From assembly GCF_001542625.1 (NCBI RefSeq), contig NZ_CP016279.1, positions 1,302,001 to 1,366,000 on the forward strand: a DNA stretch of 64,000 nt, in the 5' to 3' direction. Origin of the DNA: Streptomyces griseochromogenes (GTDB taxonomy: Bacteria > Actinomycetota > Actinomycetes > Streptomycetales > Streptomycetaceae). Position numbers and translations under genes: made by a program. The notes beneath the pieces were generated by a model. It saw only the letters and a list, made by a program, of their open reading frames with translations, did no database searches and was not told the origin of the DNA. Below, one piece after another: positions 8,930 through 19,463 of the stretch (position 1 is the stretch's first letter; each line of letters opens with the position of its first letter).

Positions 8930-9244
8930 ATGATCGTCATGCACATGTACTTGGTGGTGGCGGCATGGCTGGCCGTGGGGCTGCTCGCGGCGTGCGGCAT
9001 CGCGTCCGTCGTGGCGGAATGGGTGCCGTGGCCCGCCCGCCGCCGGGTGATGCGGCCGCGGCTGTTCGGGTACGGCACCCTGGTGAGCACGCTCGGGCTG
9101 GGCCTGTTCATGTTCCTGGGGCCGTTCGAGGACGCGGGGTTCAGTGTCGTCCCGATGATGGGGTGGTGCCTGTTCCTGGTCGGTTCGTTCGTCCAGCTCC
9201 TCGCCCAGCGCCCCGGCCGGGACACTACGAAGACCGCCTCCTGA
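8930..9244 (+). CDS. Small integral membrane protein, unknown function
   Basis: A 104-residue protein with three predicted membrane helices (YLVVAAWLAVGLLAACGIA, FGYGTLVSTLGLGLFMFLG, MMGWCLFLVGSFVQLLA) and short polar links containing an RRR cluster. No catalytic motif is visible. A second in-frame ATG lies three codons in, so either may be used. The last 20 bp overlap the 3' end of the convergent sdhB gene, leaving no room for a terminator between them. This fits a conserved Streptomyces hypothetical protein, family not recognised. Confidence 0.65.
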   Translation: MIVMHMYLVVAAWLAVGLLAACGIASVVAEWVPWPARRRVMRPRLFGYGTLVSTLGLGLFMFLGPFEDAGFSVVPMMGWCLFLVGSFVQLLAQRPGRDTTKTAS

Positions 9245-9995
9245 TCTTCGACCCCAGCCACACCAGCGGGTCGTACTTGCGGTCGACCGCGCGTTCCTTC
9301 ATGGGGATCAGCGCGTTGTCCGTGATCTTGATGCCTTCCGGACAGACCTCCGTGCAGCACTTGGTGATGTTGCAGTAGCCGAGGCCGTGTTCGTCCTGGG
9401 CCGTGCGTTTGCGGTCCAGCCCGTCCTCGGCGGCCGCGTCCAGCGGATGCATGTCCAGCTCCGCCACCCGCATCAGGAAGCGCGGGCCGGCGAACGCCGT
9501 CTTGTTCTCCTCGTGGTCGCGCACCACATGGCAGGTGTCCTGGCACAGGAAGCACTCGATGCACTTGCGGAACTCCTGCGAGCGGTCCACGTCCTCCTGG
9601 AACATGCGGTACTCGCCGGGTCCGAGTCCGGGAGGCGGTACGAAGGACGGGACCTCCCTGGCCTTCTGGTAGTTGAAGCCGACGTCGGTCACCAGGTCGC
9701 GGATCACCGGGAACGTCCGCAGCGGGGTGACGGTGATCGTCTCCTCGCGCGTGAACACCGACATCCGGGTCATGCACATCAGCCGCGGCCGCCCGTTGAT
9801 CTCCGCCGAGCACGAACCGCACTTGCCCGCCTTGCAGTTCCAGCGCACCGCCAGGTCGGGGGCCTGGGTGGCCTGGATACGGTGGATGATGTCCAGCACC
9901 ACCTCGCCGTCGTTCACCTCGACCCCGAAGTCCTCGAGGCCGCCGCCCTCGACGTCACCCCGCCACACCTTGAAGCGGGCCTCATAGCTGCTCAC
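9225..9995 (-). CDS. sdhB: Succinate dehydrogenase iron-sulfur subunit
   Basis: A 256-residue electron-transfer subunit of complex II. The N-terminal plant-type [2Fe-2S] domain has CKAGKCGSCSAEING and a later Cys (LMCM). The C-terminal ferredoxin domain has CIECFLCQDTC and CNITKCCTEVCPEGI, giving ligands for the [4Fe-4S] and [3Fe-4S] centres. The length and layout match the Sdh1-type enzymes of mycobacteria (Rv0247c group, recalled) rather than the classical four-subunit form. The GTG start overlaps the sdhA stop as GTGA, so translation is coupled. The TAG stop lies inside the convergent small membrane gene. Confidence 0.93.
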   Translation of the reverse strand: MSSYEARFKVWRGDVEGGGLEDFGVEVNDGEVVLDIIHRIQATQAPDLAVRWNCKAGKCGSCSAEINGRPRLMCMTRMSVFTREETITVTPLRTFPVIRDLVTDVGFNYQKAREVPSFVPPPGLGPGEYRMFQEDVDRSQEFRKCIECFLCQDTCHVVRDHEENKTAFAGPRFLMRVAELDMHPLDAAAEDGLDRKRTAQDEHGLGYCNITKCCTEVCPEGIKITDNALIPMKERAVDRKYDPLVWLGSKIRRRSS

Positions 9996-11920
9996 TGGTA
10001 GAGCTCCTCCTCGGCGAGGTACTTGACCAGCTCCTCCTTCTCGAAGAGGGCGAGCAGGTCCGGGCGGATGGGATCGGTGGTCTCGCGGGTCAGGCGGATC
10101 TGGCCCCGGGCCGGGTCGGCCGCGGCGAGGCCTCCGCTCGGGTCGGCCAGCGCGCACAGCAGGTTCACGTTGCGCCAGGCGCGGTCCATCGTCGGGTGGT
10201 CCTCGCGGGTGTGCCCGCCGCGTGACTCCGAGCGCTCCAGGGCCGCCCGGGCCACGCATTCGCTGACCAGGAGCATGTTGCGCAGATCGAGGGCGAGGTG
10301 CCAGCCCGGGTTGAACTGGCGGTGTCCCTCGACACCGGCCCGGCGGGCGCGTACTCGCAGCTCGGCCAGCTTCTGCAGGGCCTGCCCCATCTCGCCCTCA
10401 CGGCGGATGATGCCGACCAGGTCGTTCATGGTCTGCTGGAGTTCCTGGTGGAGGGTGTACGGGTTCTCCGGCGGGCCCGTCTCGCCCTCCGTCTCCGCGG
10501 AGAAGGGCCGCAGGGCCTCCGCGGCGGCCGTGTCGACCTCGGTGTCGGCGACCTCGGGGCGCGTGCCCACGCCCGCCGTGTACTCGGCCGCGTGCCAGCC
10601 CGCGCGGCGTCCGAACACCAGCAGGTCGGACAGCGAGTTGCCGCCGAGCCGGTTGGAGCCGTGCATGCCGCCCGCGACCTCACCGGCCGCGAACAGCCCC
10701 GGCACCCCGCGCGCCGCCGCCGTGTCGGACTCGACCGCGATGCCGCCCATCACGTAGTGACAGGTCGGCCCGACCTCCATCGCCTCCGCCGTGATGTCGA
10801 CGTCCGCCAGCTCCTTGAACTGGTGGTACATGGAGGGCAGCCGGCGCCGGATCACCTCGGCGGGCATCCGGGTGGACACGTCCAGGAAGACCCCGCCGTG
10901 CGGCGAGCCGCGGCCCGCCTTCACCTCGGAGTTGATCGCGCGGGCCACCTCGTCGCGGGGGAGCAGCTCAGGGGGGCGCCGGTTGTTGTCCGGGTCCTCG
11001 TACCACCGGTCTCCCTCGTCCTCCGACTCGGCGTACTTCTCCTTGAAGACGTCCGGGATGTAGTCGAACATGAACCGCTTGCCGTCGGAGTTCCTGAGCA
11101 CCCCGCCGTCCCCACGGACCGACTCCGTGACGAGGATGCCCTTCACCGACGGCGGCCAGACCATGCCCGTCGGGTGGAACTGCACGAACTCCATGTTCAG
11201 CAACGGTGCCCCGGCCAGCAGCGCGAGGGCGTGTCCGTCGCCGGTGTACTCCCAGGAGTTGGAGGTCACCTTGAAGGACTTGCCGATGCCGCCGGTCGCG
11301 AGGACCACGGCGGGGGCTTCGAGGACGAAGAAACGGCCGCTCTCGCGGTCGTACGCGAAGACCCCCGAGACCCGGTCTCCGTCCTTCAGGATCCTGGTGA
11401 CCGTGCACTCCTGGAACACCTTCAGCCGGGACTCGTAGTCCCCGGTCTCCTTCTTGTCCTCCTGCTGCAGCGCGACGATCTTCTGCTGGAGGGTGCGGAT
11501 CAGCTCGAGGCCCGTACGGTCGCCGACATGGGCCAGCCGCGGGTACTCGTGGCCGCCGAAGTTGCGCTGCGAGATCCGGCCGTCCTTCGTGCGGTCGAAC
11601 AGCGCGCCCCAGGTCTCCAGTTCCCACACCCGGTCCGGGGCCTCCTGCGCGTGCAGCTCGGCCATCCGCCACTGGTTCAGGAACTTGCCGCCGCGCAGGG
11701 TGTCGCGGAAGTGCACCTGCCAGTTGTCGTGCTCGTTGGCGTTGGCCATGGCCGCCGCGATGCCGCCCTCGGCCATCACGGTGTGCGCCTTGCCGAAGAG
11801 CGACTTGCAGATCACCGCCGTACGGGCGCCCCGCTCCCGTGCCTCGATCGCGGCCCGCAGCCCGGCGCCGCCCGCACCGACCACGACGACGTCCCACTCC
11901 TGCCGGTCCACCACGGACAT
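9992..11920 (-). CDS. sdhA: Succinate dehydrogenase flavoprotein subunit
   Basis: A 642-residue FAD-dependent catalytic subunit oxidising succinate to fumarate. It has the Rossmann motif VVVVGAGGAGLRAAIEA near the start. KAHTVMAEGG probably carries the His that binds FAD covalently. FHPTGM and the substrate/proton-path region HGSNRLGGNSL are present. The C-terminal helical domain is rich in Arg/Glu. It sits between the membrane anchor gene and sdhB in one operon. The ATG at 11920 is preceded by GAGGAA at 7 bases and is preferred to the adjoining TTG. The length matches mycobacterial Sdh1 SdhA. Reverse (fumarate reductase) activity is possible for this class but not shown by sequence. Confidence 0.94.
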   Translation of the reverse strand: MSVVDRQEWDVVVVGAGGAGLRAAIEARERGARTAVICKSLFGKAHTVMAEGGIAAAMANANEHDNWQVHFRDTLRGGKFLNQWRMAELHAQEAPDRVWELETWGALFDRTKDGRISQRNFGGHEYPRLAHVGDRTGLELIRTLQQKIVALQQEDKKETGDYESRLKVFQECTVTRILKDGDRVSGVFAYDRESGRFFVLEAPAVVLATGGIGKSFKVTSNSWEYTGDGHALALLAGAPLLNMEFVQFHPTGMVWPPSVKGILVTESVRGDGGVLRNSDGKRFMFDYIPDVFKEKYAESEDEGDRWYEDPDNNRRPPELLPRDEVARAINSEVKAGRGSPHGGVFLDVSTRMPAEVIRRRLPSMYHQFKELADVDITAEAMEVGPTCHYVMGGIAVESDTAAARGVPGLFAAGEVAGGMHGSNRLGGNSLSDLLVFGRRAGWHAAEYTAGVGTRPEVADTEVDTAAAEALRPFSAETEGETGPPENPYTLHQELQQTMNDLVGIIRREGEMGQALQKLAELRVRARRAGVEGHRQFNPGWHLALDLRNMLLVSECVARAALERSESRGGHTREDHPTMDRAWRNVNLLCALADPSGGLAAADPARGQIRLTRETTDPIRPDLLALFEKEELVKYLAEEELYQ

Positions 11921-11934
11921 CAATCAGTTCCTCA

Positions 11935-12756
11935 CTAGAAGAAGCGCGGATCGTCGAAGACCCCGGACGCGACCAGATAGACGTAGAAGTCGGCGAGCGC
12001 CACGCTCAGCAGCGACGCCCAGGCCAGCTGCATGTGGCGGGCGTTCAGCCTTCCGACGAACTGCCAGGCCCGGTAGCGCACGGGGTGCTTGGAGAAGTGC
12101 TTGAGCTTGCCGCCGACGATGTGCCGGCAGGAGTGGCAGGAGATCGTGTACGCCCAGATCAGGGTGATGTTGACCAGGAAGACGACCGTGCCGAGGCCCA
12201 TGTGGCCCCAGCGGTAGTGCTGGTCGCGGAAGGACAGCACGGTGTCGTAGGTCAGCACGCAGGCGACCAGCAGGGCGGCGTAGAAGAAGTACCGGTGGAG
12301 GTTCTGCAGGATCAGCGGGAAGCGGGTCTCACCGGTGTACTTCGCGTGCGGCTCGGCGACCGCGCAGGCCGGCGGGGAGGCCCAGAAGCTGCGGTAGTAC
12401 GCCTTGCGGTAGTAGTAGCAGGTCAGGCGGAAGCCGAGCGGGAAGATCAGGATGATGATCGCGGGGGAGATGCCCCACCAGCTGCCGAAGAGGTCGGCGT
12501 TCGGCCCGGCGTGCATGGTCTCGCAGTTCTGGGCCAGGCACGGCGAGTAGAACGGGGAGACGTACGGCGCCGCGTAGTAGTGCGCGTTCGCGAAGGCCCG
12601 CCACGTCGAGTAGACGATGAACGCGAACAGACCGGCCGCGGTGACGGCGGGCGCCAGCCACCAGCGGTCGGTCCGCAGATGCGGGACGGCGATCGCGGCG
12701 CGCGTACGGGCGCGTACGCCGCCGCTGTTCTGTTGATGTTCCGTACCAGTCGCCAA
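11935..12756 (-). CDS. sdhC: Succinate dehydrogenase membrane anchor (single-gene, Sdh1 type)
   Basis: A 273-residue integral membrane subunit with about five helices (e.g. LAPAVTAAGLFAFIVYSTW, ISPAIIILIFPLGFRLTCYY, FFYAALLVACVLTYDTV, LGTVVFLVNITLIWAYTIS). Several His residues are placed to bind haem (NLHRYF, SCHSCRH, RHMQLAW). Its size equals the anchor of the mycobacterial Sdh1 operon (recalled), which is one fused anchor rather than separate SdhC and SdhD. The start is TTG, preceded by GGAG at about 7 bases. It passes electrons from SdhB to menaquinone, inferred because streptomycetes use menaquinone. 14 bp separate it from sdhA. Confidence 0.88.
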   Translation of the reverse strand: MATGTEHQQNSGGVRARTRAAIAVPHLRTDRWWLAPAVTAAGLFAFIVYSTWRAFANAHYYAAPYVSPFYSPCLAQNCETMHAGPNADLFGSWWGISPAIIILIFPLGFRLTCYYYRKAYYRSFWASPPACAVAEPHAKYTGETRFPLILQNLHRYFFYAALLVACVLTYDTVLSFRDQHYRWGHMGLGTVVFLVNITLIWAYTISCHSCRHIVGGKLKHFSKHPVRYRAWQFVGRLNARHMQLAWASLLSVALADFYVYLVASGVFDDPRFF

Positions 12757-12808
12757 GGGAGCACTCCGGTCGGTTCAGGGTTCGGGGCGTGCCGGTCGCA
12801 CGCGCCCG

Positions 12809-13099
12809 TCAGGGGGCGTGCCGGTCGCGGGCGCCCAGACCCTCGTCGTCCGAGTCCGTCCACAGGCTGATGTCGTACGGCGTGTCGGAGATGGTGACGA
12901 GGTCGGGCCGGTTCGGGGCGGCCCCGGTGGCCGCCGCTTCCCGCAGCAGCGCCACGCTCTCGCGCAGATGGTCGGAGTCCGTCCGGACCCGGCGCATCTC
13001 CAGGCCACCGCTGCCCAGCTGGGTCTCCAGGCGCCCCAGCGACCGGTGAAGGTCGTCGAGACAACGCTGGACCGATGTCAGTTCGTCGTGCACGGACAT
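12809..13099 (-). CDS. Small helical protein leading the sdh operon
   Basis: A 96-residue soluble protein. The N-terminal half is a predicted amphipathic/coiled-coil helix with heptad-like Leu spacing (VQRCLDDLHRSLGRLETQLG and HLRESVALLREAA). The C-terminal half is acidic (ISDTPYDISLWTDSDDEGL). It lies 52 bp upstream of sdhC on the same strand, so it is probably cotranscribed with the succinate dehydrogenase genes. No family was recognised. A structural, assembly or regulatory partner of the complex is possible from position alone. Confidence 0.65.
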   Translation of the reverse strand: MSVHDELTSVQRCLDDLHRSLGRLETQLGSGGLEMRRVRTDSDHLRESVALLREAAATGAAPNRPDLVTISDTPYDISLWTDSDDEGLGARDRHAP

Positions 13100-13386
13100 G
13101 ACTTGCCCTCACTTCCACGGGTCTCGCGGGCCCTGGGTGGCAACGTTCATGCGCCTTGGAGTGTTGCGCCTCACACCTGTCGCTGTGAAGAGATGTGCAC
13201 CGATTGGCCGAGGCGTACGGATGCACATTCGGGTGTGTTGCGCCGCACGGGTGGCTTACCGACCGTTGCCGCCGTGTCGCCCGCTCTCGCCGGATCCTTT
13301 CCTCTTCAGTGGGCGCATAGATCTGATCAGCTCCATATACCGCCAAAAGTGATCATAACGCCCGAGGGTTCCCGGAGGTAGCAGAG
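13100..13386. promoter_or_regulatory. Divergent control region between the sdh operon and the LpqW-like gene
   Basis: 287 bp with no gene, from which both transcription units must start. It contains an inverted repeat TCACA-(8)-TGTGA at 13171-13188. A direct repeat GTGTTGCGCC occurs at 13161-13170 and 13235-13244, 74 bp (about seven helical turns) apart. Both could be regulator sites. They are seen in sequence only and no regulator is assigned. A GGAGG ribosome site for the right-hand gene lies at 13374-13378. Confidence 0.4.
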
Positions 13387-15582
13387 ATGTCCCACCACGG
13401 CGTCGGACCTAACGCGGTGATGCGCTCGGTCGCCTTCCTCACCGCCGGCGCCCTCGTGATGCCTCTCCTCGCGGGCTGCGGGTCCGACGACGACGCGGCG
13501 GGACACCCTCTGGCCGGGCAGGACATCGTTCCCGTCGCGCGCGATCAGGTCGCTTCGGGCGGCACCCTGAAGTGGGCCGTGGACGCCGTACCGGAGACCC
13601 TGAACACCTTCCAGGCCGACGCCGACGCGGGCACCACCCGCGTCGCCCAGGCCGTGCTGCCGTCGATGTTCCGCATGGACCCCGCGGGGCGCCCGGTGGC
13701 GAATCCGGCCTACCTGGAGTCCGCCGAGGTCATCGAGACCGAGCCACGCCAGGTCGTCCTGTACAAACTGAACCAGCAGGCCGTCTGGAGCGACGGCCGG
13801 GAGATCGGCGCCGCCGACTTCGTCGCCCAGTGGCGTGCCCTGTCCGGCAGGGACAGCGCCTACTGGACCGCCCGCAACGCCGGCTACGACCGCATCGAGA
13901 AGATCGAGCGCGGTGCGAACGACCTCCAGGTCCGGGTCACCTTCGCCCGCCCCTACGCCGACTGGAAGTCGCTGTTCTCCCCCCTGTACCCCAAGGACGT
14001 CATGGGCACCCCGGACGCCTTCAACGACGGCGCCCGCCGCAAGCTGAAGGTCACCGCGGGCCCCTTCGACCTGCAGAAGGTCGACACCGCCGCGAAGGAC
14101 GTCGTCCTCACCCGCAACCCGCGCTGGTGGGGCAAGCCCGCCAAGCTCGACGAGATCGTGCTGCACGCCGTGCCCCGCCAGCAGCGGGCCGCGGCGCTCG
14201 CCGACGCGAGCGCGGACCTGGCCGACATCGACCCGTCCGACGCCGAGCGGATCATCCTCGCCACCCGCCAGAAGGGCACCGGCACCCCGCTGCAGGGCGG
14301 CGGGAAGACCTCCGTCAAGAAGCTGCGCTCCTGGGCGCTCGCCCACGGCCTCGACTCCGACGAGGTGCACGCCGGCAAGAAGAAGCTGCGCAGGGCCATC
14401 ACCCGGTACCTGGAGCAGCAGGAGGAGCTGCGCGCCTTCGACGTCCGCAAGTCGCTGGAGCCCGCCTACACCCAGCTCGCGCTCAACGGCGCCGGCGGCC
14501 CGCTCGCCGACGACCGGGTGCGCCGGGCCGTCGCCCGCGCGCTGAACCGCGAGGAACTCGCCAAGCTCGTGCTCACCCCGCTGGGCCTGCCCGCCGTCCC
14601 GGTCGGCAGCCACCTGGCCCTGTCCGGCCAGGCCGCCTACGCCGACGGCAGCGGCGCGCTCGGCGGCCAGGACACCGAGGAGGCGCAGGCGTTGCTCACG
14701 GACGCCGGCTGGGTGGCCGGGGGACCGGTGAAGCAGGAGAAGAAGGGCTCGAAGGCGGCCGGCGCCCAGAGCGGCGAGAAGGACGAGGAGGAGAAGTCCG
14801 AGGGCGGCACGGACGGCGAGTACATCGTCGGCGAGGACGACAAGGGCAAGCACCACGAGTCGGCCGAGGAGAAGCGGGAGAAGGGCGACGAGGGCGGCAA
14901 GCAGCTCGCGCGGGACGACCGGCAGTACTCCGGCGCCGACCCGAAGCGGGGCGGTGCGCCGGGTGCGTACGCGCCGAAGGGCACCGCGGCGCCGGCCGGC
15001 GCCGTGACCGCGCCGCTCGCCAAGGACGGCAAGGCGCTCGCGCTGCGCTTCGTGCTGCCGTCGGGGCCCGGCTCCGAGACGCTGAACACGGTCGCCGAGC
15101 GGATCTCCGCGATGCTGGAGAAGATCGGTATCGGCACGACGATCACCAAGGTCTCGGACGAGAGCTACTTCAAGGACCACATCGCCGCCGGTGACTACGA
15201 CCTCGCCCTGTACTCGTGGCCGTCCACGGCCTTCCCCGCGACCGACGCGCGGCCGATCTTCGCGAAGCCGGTGCCGGCCGCGGACGGGTCGGTCAGCGTC
15301 GAGCAGAACTACACGAGGGTCGGTACGGATCAGGTCGACCAGCTCTTCGACCAGGCGGCGGGGACGCTGGACGAGGACGAGGAGCGGGATCTGATCCGGA
15401 AGGCGGACTCTCGGATCTGGGCCGCGGCGGGGTCCGTTCCGCTGTACCAGCGGCCTCAGCTGGTGGGGGTGCGGAAGAATCTCGTCAATGCGGGCGCCTT
15501 CGGCTTCCAGACGCCGATCTATGAGGACATGGGCTTCTTGAAGAAGGGGGCGAAGATCTCGCCGAGCCCGAGCAAGGGGTAG
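13387..15582 (+). CDS. LpqW-like lipoprotein, extracellular solute-binding (SBP_bac_5) fold
   Basis: A 731-residue lipoprotein. The signal peptide ends in the lipobox LLAGCGS (Cys about residue 34). The rest has the family 5 solute-binding (oligopeptide-type) fold, with PETLNTFQADADAG and WSDGREIGAADFVAQWRAL as landmarks. A strongly charged Lys/Glu/Asp/Gly insertion (about residues 445-530) interrupts the fold. No permease genes accompany it. Its place directly before typA matches M. tuberculosis lpqW-typA (Rv1166/Rv1165, recalled). LpqW shares this fold and controls mannolipid synthesis rather than uptake. The ATG follows GGAGG by 8 bases. The LpqW-like role is inferred from fold and synteny. 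Confidence 0.75.
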   Translation: MSHHGVGPNAVMRSVAFLTAGALVMPLLAGCGSDDDAAGHPLAGQDIVPVARDQVASGGTLKWAVDAVPETLNTFQADADAGTTRVAQAVLPSMFRMDPAGRPVANPAYLESAEVIETEPRQVVLYKLNQQAVWSDGREIGAADFVAQWRALSGRDSAYWTARNAGYDRIEKIERGANDLQVRVTFARPYADWKSLFSPLYPKDVMGTPDAFNDGARRKLKVTAGPFDLQKVDTAAKDVVLTRNPRWWGKPAKLDEIVLHAVPRQQRAAALADASADLADIDPSDAERIILATRQKGTGTPLQGGGKTSVKKLRSWALAHGLDSDEVHAGKKKLRRAITRYLEQQEELRAFDVRKSLEPAYTQLALNGAGGPLADDRVRRAVARALNREELAKLVLTPLGLPAVPVGSHLALSGQAAYADGSGALGGQDTEEAQALLTDAGWVAGGPVKQEKKGSKAAGAQSGEKDEEEKSEGGTDGEYIVGEDDKGKHHESAEEKREKGDEGGKQLARDDRQYSGADPKRGGAPGAYAPKGTAAPAGAVTAPLAKDGKALALRFVLPSGPGSETLNTVAERISAMLEKIGIGTTITKVSDESYFKDHIAAGDYDLALYSWPSTAFPATDARPIFAKPVPAADGSVSVEQNYTRVGTDQVDQLFDQAAGTLDEDEERDLIRKADSRIWAAAGSVPLYQRPQLVGVRKNLVNAGAFGFQTPIYEDMGFLKKGAKISPSPSKG

Positions 15583-15612
15583 GCGGGTCTCGCGGTCGGG
15601 TGCGGGTGCGTT

Positions 15613-15665
15613 TTGGCTGGTCGCGCCCGCGGCGGAGCCGCATATCGATACGGCTCCGCGCCCCT
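15613..15665. terminator. Stem-loop in a common Streptomyces intergenic repeat
   Basis: GGCTGGTCGCGCCCGC is followed by a hairpin with arms CGGAGCCG (15633-15640) and CGGCTCCG (15651-15658) and then CGCCCCTT. The flanks belong to the dispersed element seen in the opposite sense at 62144-62176. It lies about 30 bp after the LpqW-like stop and probably ends that transcript. Confidence 0.55.
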
Positions 15666-15803
15666 TGAGGCTGGCCCGGGGAGCCCTCGCTGCGAAGTCC
15701 ACGTACCATGGGGTGAGGCCGTGGCGTGTCAAGCCCGGCAGGCCCGCGTCACACGGACGTACGCAGTAGGGCCTTTCTCACCACTCCGGGAGTTCGCCGC
15801 ACT

Positions 15804-17711
<1,908 letters not shown>

Positions 17712-17770
17712 CCGAGGGCCGGATCCGGCCCCATAACACGGCCGGACTCGACTCCATAGCAACGCACCCG

Positions 17771-17805
17771 AGCCCGGGCACCCCCATGGTGGGGGTGCCC
17801 GGGCT
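17771..17805. terminator. Strong stem-loop terminator after typA
   Basis: A perfect inverted repeat: AGCCCGGGCACCCCCA (17771-17786) pairs with 17790-17805 around a 3-base loop, followed by TTGTG. A 16-bp GC-rich stem 60 bp after the typA stop is typical of Streptomyces terminators. Confidence 0.85.
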
Positions 17806-18319
17806 TTGTGCAACCGGTTTTCGGGCCGTCGGCGACCCGGGATCGGCGACTCTTGTCCGTAATGCGGAGATCTCAGACCGATACCCATGTAACACGTCCG
17901 TTTCGCGGCCTTCTACCGGCGAACAGTTTGTCCAGTTATTGGAAGATGTTCGCTCCAGCTGTGACTGAATTGAGATTTAAAGACGGTGGTCGGCACCTGG
18001 CTCATGGCAGATAGTTAGCCGCGTAGCGCTCGGGTCAATGGGTCTCGCGCTGTGGGGACAGCGCCGACTCACGAGCACCAGGGGGTGTCTGACCCTCCGT
18101 CAGGGGTGTCGGAGGGAAGACGGAAACCCTCTCCTGTTGGTGAACACGTGAAGTCATGAGGAGGAACCCCCATGCGCGGTGTCACGCACACCAGATGGGT
18201 CAGTTCGTCGCTTCCAGCGGTGTGATTCGGCCGTAGAACTACGCGCGTCCGGCTGCGGATTCGCGCGTCTTCGGAGTACCCGAAAACTCTCACACCCATA
18301 CCCGTGAAACGGACGAACC
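17806..18319. promoter_or_regulatory. Long leader/control region upstream of bldK
   Basis: About 510 bp with no supported gene between the typA terminator and bldKA. A less GC-rich stretch (about 17900-18020, including TGAATTGAGATTTAAAGACG) is the likeliest promoter zone. Near 18082-18120 a C/G-rich imperfect repeat (GACCCTCCGTCAGGGGTGTC) could fold. A long untranslated leader would fit a developmentally controlled operon, but no particular operator is recognised. Confidence 0.45.
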
Positions 18320-19360
18320 GTGACAAGTCCTATCGACATCGAGGGCGGCGGGGCTTCGGTCGTGGTCGACGGCGAACCAGGGCCGGAGACGCAATCCGAG
18401 GCCAAGAGGCTCCAGGGCCGGTCCCCCGGCCAGCTGATGTGGATCCGCTTCAAGCGCGACCGGACCGGCGTCATCTGCGCCGTCGTGGTCATCGGCTACT
18501 TCGTCGTGGCCCTGCTCGCACCACTGCTCGTGAAACTGCCGGGCACCGATCCGTACACGCTCTACGGCCAGGATCCCACCTACGCGGACAAGCCCGTGCT
18601 GGACCAATTCGGGCTGCCGCTCGGCTACTTGGGCGGCGTGTCGGGCGACCACTGGTTCGGCGTCGAGCCGCAGTACGGCCGTGATCTCTACGCCATGCTG
18701 CTGTACGGCATGCGGACCTCGCTGTACATGGCGCTCGGCATCACCGTCCTGGTCATGGTCACGGGTGTCGTCGTCGGCCTGATCGGCGGCTACTTCGGCG
18801 GCCGTACGGACTACTGGATCGGCCGGGCCACCGACTTCTTCCTCTCCTTCCCGCAACAGCTGTTCTTCATCGCCTTCATGCCCGTGGTGACCTCGTTCTT
18901 CGTGGACCCGCGGGAGGAGACCCCGACGTACTTCCGCGCCCTGGCCATGCTGATCGTGCTGTGGCTGCTGGGCTGGATGGGCATGGCCCGCCTGGTCCGC
19001 TCCACCGTACTGTCCCTGCGCGAGCGGGAGTTCGTCGAGGCGGCCAAGGTCTCCGGCGCCTCGCCCTGGCGGATCGTACGCAAAGAGATCCTGCCCAACG
19101 TCGTCACCCCGATCCTGGTGCAGTTCACCTACACACTGCCCAGCACGATCCTCAGCATCGCCTTCCTCTCCTTCGCGGGCGTCGGGTTCGTCGAGCCGAC
19201 GCCGGACTGGGGACGCCTCTTCGCGGCCGGCGCCCGGTACGCCGAGCAGGACCCGGCGTTCATGTTCTTCCCCGGAGTGGCACTGGTGATCTTCGTCCTG
19301 TCCTTCAACCTCCTCGGGGACTCCGTACGGGACGCGTTCGACCCCAAGTCCGGGCGATAG
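18320..19360 (+). CDS. bldKA: BldK oligopeptide ABC importer permease (DppC/OppC type)
   Basis: A 346-residue permease with a polar N-terminal tail and six predicted membrane helices. The cytoplasmic coupling loop EFVEAAKVSGASPWRIVRKE is the EAA motif that contacts the ATPases. Family markers include RFKRDRTGVI at the start and FAGVGFVEPTPDWGRLFA near the end. In S. coelicolor bldK imports an oligopeptide signal required for aerial growth and gives resistance to bialaphos when lost (established knowledge). Gene order permease, binding protein, permease, ATPase, ATPase is the same here. The GTG start has a weak ribosome site. Confidence 0.88.
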   Translation: MTSPIDIEGGGASVVVDGEPGPETQSEAKRLQGRSPGQLMWIRFKRDRTGVICAVVVIGYFVVALLAPLLVKLPGTDPYTLYGQDPTYADKPVLDQFGLPLGYLGGVSGDHWFGVEPQYGRDLYAMLLYGMRTSLYMALGITVLVMVTGVVVGLIGGYFGGRTDYWIGRATDFFLSFPQQLFFIAFMPVVTSFFVDPREETPTYFRALAMLIVLWLLGWMGMARLVRSTVLSLREREFVEAAKVSGASPWRIVRKEILPNVVTPILVQFTYTLPSTILSIAFLSFAGVGFVEPTPDWGRLFAAGARYAEQDPAFMFFPGVALVIFVLSFNLLGDSVRDAFDPKSGR

Positions 19361-19463
19361 TCCGTCCGTTGGGTGGGGGTGGCTGCCGCCCCCGCCGGCC
19401 CGTCAGGCCGGCTGCCGGCAGAACTCACGGATAACAACACCGACAGGTAGGTGGATTCGCCAC

